A DNA stretch of 64,000 bases, from contig OX419755.1 in the NCBI GenBank assembly GCA_948567375.1, forward strand, positions 46,828,291 through 46,892,290, written 5' to 3'. Below, piece by piece: positions 60,003 through 64,000 of this stretch (position 1 is its first letter; each line of letters starts with the position of its first letter). The position numbers and the translations under genes are program-made. Below the pieces are notes generated by a model. It was given only the letters and a program-made list of their open reading frames with translations. It was not told the origin of the DNA and did not search any database. Origin of the DNA: Lunularia cruciata (lineage: Eukaryota > Streptophyta > Marchantiopsida > Lunulariales > Lunulariaceae).

Positions 60003-60012
60003 TTTTTATAGA
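60003..60012 (-). promoter_or_regulatory. TATA-like box of CC element B
   Basis: CTCTATAAAAATTGGG around this position on the minus strand, about 160 bp before the ATG at 59845 and about 390 bp from the element's 5' end. Aligned boxes occur in copies A and C. Confidence 0.5.
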
Positions 60013-60826
60013 GTCGTGCCTTCTTTGTCTTTCTTCAATTCGAGTTTCTATCGAGAAATCACACCTCTTACATGCGCTTGTCCATTATCACTATCAATTG
60101 TACTTCACGCATATGGGCCACCGGTTTTGAACGGTCCCTTCTTGAATTTCTCGCCCCAAAGAAAGGTTGTTACATTGTCTTCGCCTTGGGTTGAGCTCCC
60201 CCGATACTAAGACTCCTTACTTTGGGTTGTATGATGACAGGGCAAATCTGAGTACTTTGCCTTATGACCCAAAGCCACTTTACCTTGGGTTTCCTCCCAA
60301 AGACTCTTTTCTTTGCCTTCTTTGGCCATACAAGTGCAATCCAACTTCTCTATACACTTCTTCTTCTCCATTTTGAAAAAAAAACAAAAAATGTGGGTAC
60401 CACAGAAATTGAGCTCTATGGAGTGGAGTTCTAATTTTCAATAGTGTAGTGATCAATTGGTTGAAATTCTTCAATCTACATCAACTACTTTGTTTCCAAG
60501 AGGTTCTCATAGGAAGAGACTTGGTCTCCCTTGCATTAGATGGTATCATGTTGACTATAAAATGGCAAGGATCAAAGCTATGCATAGGTCTCTTGATAAG
60601 ATTGCAACAAATCAAGCTTTTGTCTCTTATAGAAAGTTGGTGAAGTGCTTGCAAGAAGCGTGCATTTTTGAGACTCAAGGAGGTTGAGTTGAACCCTGAA
60701 CTGAGGAGCAATCCCAAGGCTTTTTGGAAGAAGGTAACCATTAGATCTCCATCTCCATTGCTGGACCTAAAAGAGCTTTGTAACTATGTGAAGGATTTGT
60801 ACTTTTTCCTTAATGCTCCAAGCATG

Positions 60827-61894
60827 AAACAATGAAATATAAAGCCCGGAAGACCCAAAGAGTCAAAAGGCTAAAAACACCATACAAAACACATGAAATG
60901 TGAGCCTAGGGCATCTGACCAATTTGTAACAAACTGGTTTGATGTAAACTAACCTTGGTCATGTACTTCCTTAATGCTAAAGCCTCAATCTCTAAGAGTG
61001 CTGAGAAATCACTACAACTAATTTGATGTTTGACTCTGATCAACTGGTAACAAGAGCAGTCAATAAACACATGGTGCTCATCCTCAACTTTGCTCATAGT
61101 ACAAAATTTTCAAAGTTGCATGGAGTGCTCTATCTGCTGCCAACTTCTTTGTTTTACTTTTAGTTTATGAGAGCTAGTTCTATATTGAGCAATAACATAT
61201 CTAAGTGAAGTAGAAATCCTAACCAAGAGATAATATTGCTCACAATACATCAACATAGGATTTATAAAGTATTGATAGAACACCATCTTGGTATAGGGTT
61301 ACTACCATAAGCAAAGAAAGAACTGCTCCTTGATCACTTCTCGTAGTGTAATTAATCTCTAATATAGCTCACAAACATTCCACCTTGAGGCCCATGCAAT
61401 CAGATCTTAAAACCAACCAACAGATAGAGTGACACAAAATGCTTGCTAGGGAAGTCTTTCATTCTCCATGGACCTCACCTTAGTAGCATATGTGAGAGCT
61501 AGAACAAAGCTTTTGCCTCAAGAAGCAAAAACCTTGTTTCAGCAAGCAACAATACATAAGGAGTTTGAGTCTTCATCCCAAGTTCATCACACAGAAATAA
61601 TTTTTGAACATTCTCCACCTTTTGCCACCATGTCTCTTTAGTTTTGAACTAGTGTCTTGGAACCACTTGGTGTTGATATCATCTAGAGTTTTGGGAGTTG
61701 TCTCGGGGGTTAAGTTACTTGGGTTGCTTCTTATGCTGTTCTATGCCAGGATTATATTATCTTCACTCGTGATAGGTAAAAAGAGTACCTAAACCCCAAA
61801 TTTGAGCACCATAAAGAACCACCGGCTGCACAAGAGATCTTAACAAAACCTTTTTCAACTCCCATGTGGTAAGATGAGCAAGTCTAGAGCGATT
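60827..61894 (-). mobile_element. LINE 3' end fragment inserted in LINE-B
   Basis: A minus-strand tail, hairpin block and ORF2 C-terminus, 1,068 bp including an unrelated insert at 61642-61785. CATG at 60823-60826 and 61895-61898 flanks it as a possible short target duplication, and its removal restores LINE-B text (AAGCATGGCACCTAGCC). Confidence 0.85.
61642..61785. other. 144-bp unexplained insert within a LINE fragment
   Basis: It splits LINE text (ATGTCTCTTTAG before, TACCTAAACCCC after) with AG at both edges. It matches no other sequence in the window. One minus-strand frame reads without much interruption, but no motif is recognisable. It could be a small non-autonomous element or captured transcript sequence. 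Confidence 0.5.
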
Positions 61895-61976
61895 CATGGC
61901 ACCTAGCCTTGGATTTGCTCTGAAAATCTATGAAGTTGATTTCAAGTACTAACTCAAGAAGTTGGCCAATGGTAAG

Positions 61977-62068
61977 TTGGCCAAAGGCTCATGTTTCATG
62001 TGTTTTGTATTGTGTTTTCACCCTTTTGACTCTTTGGGTCTTTTGGGCTTTATATTTCATTGTTCATT
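61977..62068 (+). mobile_element. LINE 3' tail insertion (92 bp) with 6-bp target duplication
   Basis: GGCTCATGTTTCATGTG, hairpin block GACTCTTTGGGTC and tail TTTCATTGTTCATT, flanked by GGTAAG (61971-61976 and 62069-62074). Removal restores GGCCAATGGTAAGGCTGAAG. Confidence 0.88.
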
Positions 62069-62288
62069 GGTAAGGCTGAAGACCTTGATGTACTTTGTAT
62101 TGAACCTTTGAAGTTGGGTGGTAACCACTTGATTCCAATACTCACTTCTCTCTTGAATGAGGCAATCAAGTGTGGCTTTCCCAAAAGATGGTGCTTGAAG
62201 AAGATAGTTACTATTCACAAGTTTGGCCAGAGAGATGTTGTCACCAACAATTGTACCATACTAGTTGGTAGTATCTTTGCCAAGTTGT

Positions 62289-62362
62289 GTTTTGTATTGG
62301 TTTTTCAGCCTTTTGACTCTTTGGGTCTTCCAAGCTTTATAATTCATTGTTTCATTGTTTCA
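62289..62362 (+). mobile_element. LINE 3' tail insertion (74 bp)
   Basis: Hairpin block and a tail with TTCATTG repeats, between TTGT at 62285-62288 and TTGT at 62363-62366. Removal restores GCCAAGTTGTATGGTC of the LINE reverse transcriptase region. Confidence 0.88.
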
Positions 62363-62380
62363 TTGTATGGTCAAATTTTG

Positions 62381-62495
62381 AACAATGAACAATGAAATAT
62401 AAAGCCCGGAAGACCCAAAGAGTCAAAAGGTTGAAAACACAATACAAAGCACATGAAGTGTGAGCCTAGGCAAGAGCCTATGGCATCTGACCAAT
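62381..62495 (-). mobile_element. LINE 3' tail fragment at an RT-core deletion
   Basis: A minus-strand tail AACAATGAACAATGAAATATAAAG with the hairpin block. The host LINE lacks the RT core between its two sides, so this insertion coincides with a deletion. Confidence 0.82.
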
Positions 62496-63100
62496 GTTCA
62501 ATGCCCCTCTTACCACATGGGATTTGAAGATGGTGTTGTTCAGACCTCTTGTGCAGCCGGTGGTTCTCTATGGTGCTCAAATTTGGAGTCCAAGTACTAA
62601 GAAGACATGGTGGCAAAAGGTGGAGAAAGTATAGAAATTGTTTTTGTGTGATGAACTTGGGGTGGGGACTCAAAAACTCCCTATGTATTGTTGCTTGTTG
62701 AAATAGGGTTTTTGCCTCTTGAGGCTGAAGCTCATTTTTAGCTCTCACATATACCACTAAGGTGAGGTCCATGGAGCACGAGAGACTTCCATACCAAGCA
62801 TTTTGTGTCACTCTATCTGTTGGTTGGTAAACAGATCTGGTTGCATGGGCCACAAGGTGGAATGTTTATGAGTGACATTAGAGATTGGAGCCTATTGCAT
62901 TACAAGAAGTGATCAAGGAGCAGTTCATACTTTGCTTATGGAAGCAACATGGTACCAAGATGGTGTTCTATCAGAAGTTTGTAAATCCTATGTTGGTGTA
63001 TTGTGAGCAAGATTATCTCTTGGCTAGGATTTCTACTTCACTTAGACATGTTATTGCTCAATATAGAACTAGTTCTTATAAACTAAAAGTAGAACAAAAA

Positions 63101-64000
63101 AATAATGAAATAATGAAATATAAAGCTTGGAAGACCCAAAGAGTCAAAAGGCTAAAAATAAAATATAAAACACACAAAATGTGAGCCTAGGCCAAAGCCT
63201 AGGGCATCTGACCAATCTATTACAAATTTTTCTGATGGAAACTAATCTCCATCATATCAATTGCTCTTCTCTTACACATTGGTCAAATGTCCTAGGCTCT
63301 TACCTAGGCTCACACTTCATGTGTTTTGTATTGTGTTTTCAGCCTTTTGACTCTTTGGGTCATTCAGGCTTCATATTTCATTGTTTCATATACTTCCCTA
63401 ATTGTTTCATTGTATATCATTGTAATGCTTAAGCTTCAATTTGTAAGAGAGTTGAGAAATCACTACAAGTAATCTGATGTCAAACTCTAATCTTCATGTA
63501 ACAAGGGCAATCAACAAACACTTGGTGCTCATCCTCAACTTTGCTCATAGTACACAGTTTGCAAAGTTGCATGGAGTGCTCTATCTTTTGCCAATGTCCT
63601 TGTTATACTTCTAGTCTATGAGAACTAGTTCCATACTGAGCAATAACATGTCTAAGTGAAGTAGAAATCCTAGCCAAGAGATAATCTTGCTCACAAAACA
63701 CCAACATAGGATTTACAAACTATTGATAGAACACCATCTTGGTACCGGATTGCTGCTATAAATGAAGTAAGAACTGCTCCTTGATCACTTCTTGTAGTGC
63801 AATAGGCTCCAATCTCCAATGTTGCTCACAAACATTCTACCTTGTGGCCCATGCAATCAGATCTGTATAAAACAATGAAATAATGAAATATAAAGCCTGG
63901 AAGACCCAAAGAGTCAAAAGGTTGGAAACACAATACAAAACACATGAAATATGAGCCTAAGCAAGAGCCTAGGGCATCTGACCAATCTATAACAAATTGG
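63101..64000. mobile_element. Mosaic of LINE 3' end fragments
   Basis: Four pieces: minus tail 63101-63270; plus tail about 63275-63390 (GACTCTTTGGGTC at 63344); minus ORF2 C-terminus about 63391-63866 (complement of the TMSKVEDEHHVF, CEQDYLLARIS and LEPIALQEVIKEQF blocks); and a new minus tail from about 63870 to the window end. The pieces abut without intervening DNA, as expected from repeated insertion into LINE tails. Confidence 0.8.

Larger units (their letters stand above)
57991..60404 (-). mobile_element. CC element copy B, front part
   Basis: Minus strand from TGTGGTACCC at 60404 (complement of GGGTACCACA) down to the Ty3 insertion at 57991. It contains a leader with TATAAAAATT (about 60012-60003), the best-kept front domain of the family, the linker and the first coiled coils. 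The back part is 3781-5159. GAAAT at 60405-60409 is the target duplication matching ATTTC at 5160-5164. The total without Ty3 is about 3.79 kb, close to copy C. Confidence 0.87.
60405..63100 (+). mobile_element. LINE-B, back half, broken by LINE tail insertions
   Basis: It continues LINE-B after CC element B: GAAATTGAGCTCTATGG, then GSHRKRLGLPCIRWYHVD (60500-60550) and KVTIRSPSPLLDLKELCNYV (60734-60790). It resumes after an insertion at 61895 (GCACCTAGCC), again at 62069 (GGTAAGGCTGAAGACC; LTSLLNEAIKCGF) and at 62363. The RT core is deleted at 62380/62496, and the ORF2 C-terminus runs to about 63100 (LEPIALQEVIKEQF, NPMLVYCEQDYLLARISTSLRHVIAQYRTSS). Four LINE 3' fragments lie within it. Confidence 0.85.

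Noticed and set aside
1..64000. CRISPR arrays, rRNA or tRNA genes
   Set aside because: No spaced identical repeats of the right kind, no rRNA blocks and no tRNA cloverleaf were noticed. The tRNA-like match at 3028-3039 is a primer binding site.

Overview
The window is nuclear DNA of a land plant with a repeat-rich genome. The evidence is a five-exon gene with GT-AG introns for a plant Syntaxin-5 class Qa-SNARE (SYP31/SYP32 type), a Ty3/gypsy chromodomain retrotransposon primed by initiator tRNA-Met, and many copies of one L1-like LINE. The species cannot be read from the sequence.

Layout: 1-14091 is nested repeats (LINE, coiled-coil element, half a Ty3 element, coiled-coil element, two LINEs head to head, coiled-coil element). 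14092-22598 is low-copy DNA holding the SNARE gene (coding exons 15676-20048). 22599-32361 is AT-rich and gene-free, with one LINE tail, an inverted-repeat unit and simple repeats. 32362-51906 is a pile of LINE copies in both orientations with one solo LTR and about 2.2 kb of unassigned DNA. 51907-60404 is half a coiled-coil element, the other half of the Ty3 element and half of another coiled-coil element. 60405-64000 is LINE sequence broken by LINE tail fragments.

The main structural result is that 1555-53996 (52,442 bp) looks like one inversion. The left breakpoint joins the front of coiled-coil element A to the antisense front half of the Ty3 element. The right breakpoint joins the antisense back half of element A to the sense back half of the same Ty3 element. 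Turning the segment back restores element A, restores the Ty3 element with its protease frame continuous and its two LTRs facing the same way, restores element B around it with a near-perfect 5-bp target duplication, and restores the two host LINEs. The SNARE gene lies inside the inverted segment.

The second result is a mobile element family, here called the CC element, in three copies (A, B, C). Copies B (3.8 kb) and C (3.7 kb) begin TGTGGTACCC, end GTTGTSACA and are flanked by perfect 5-bp duplications (GAAAT and TCAAG). No LTR pair is visible. Each copy has a TATA-like box, a broken frame for a protein of about 750 residues (globular front, long coiled coils) and a 3' noncoding part of 795-797 bp. 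I do not recognise the family.

The LINE has an ORF1 with a coiled coil and an L1 ORF1p-like RNA-binding region, an APE-type endonuclease, a reverse transcriptase with YADD, a 5' leader built of diverged repeats of about 170-185 bp, and a 3' end with a predicted hairpin followed by TTTCATTG repeats instead of poly(A). Every transposon gene seen here is broken; the SNARE gene is the only gene that looks functional.
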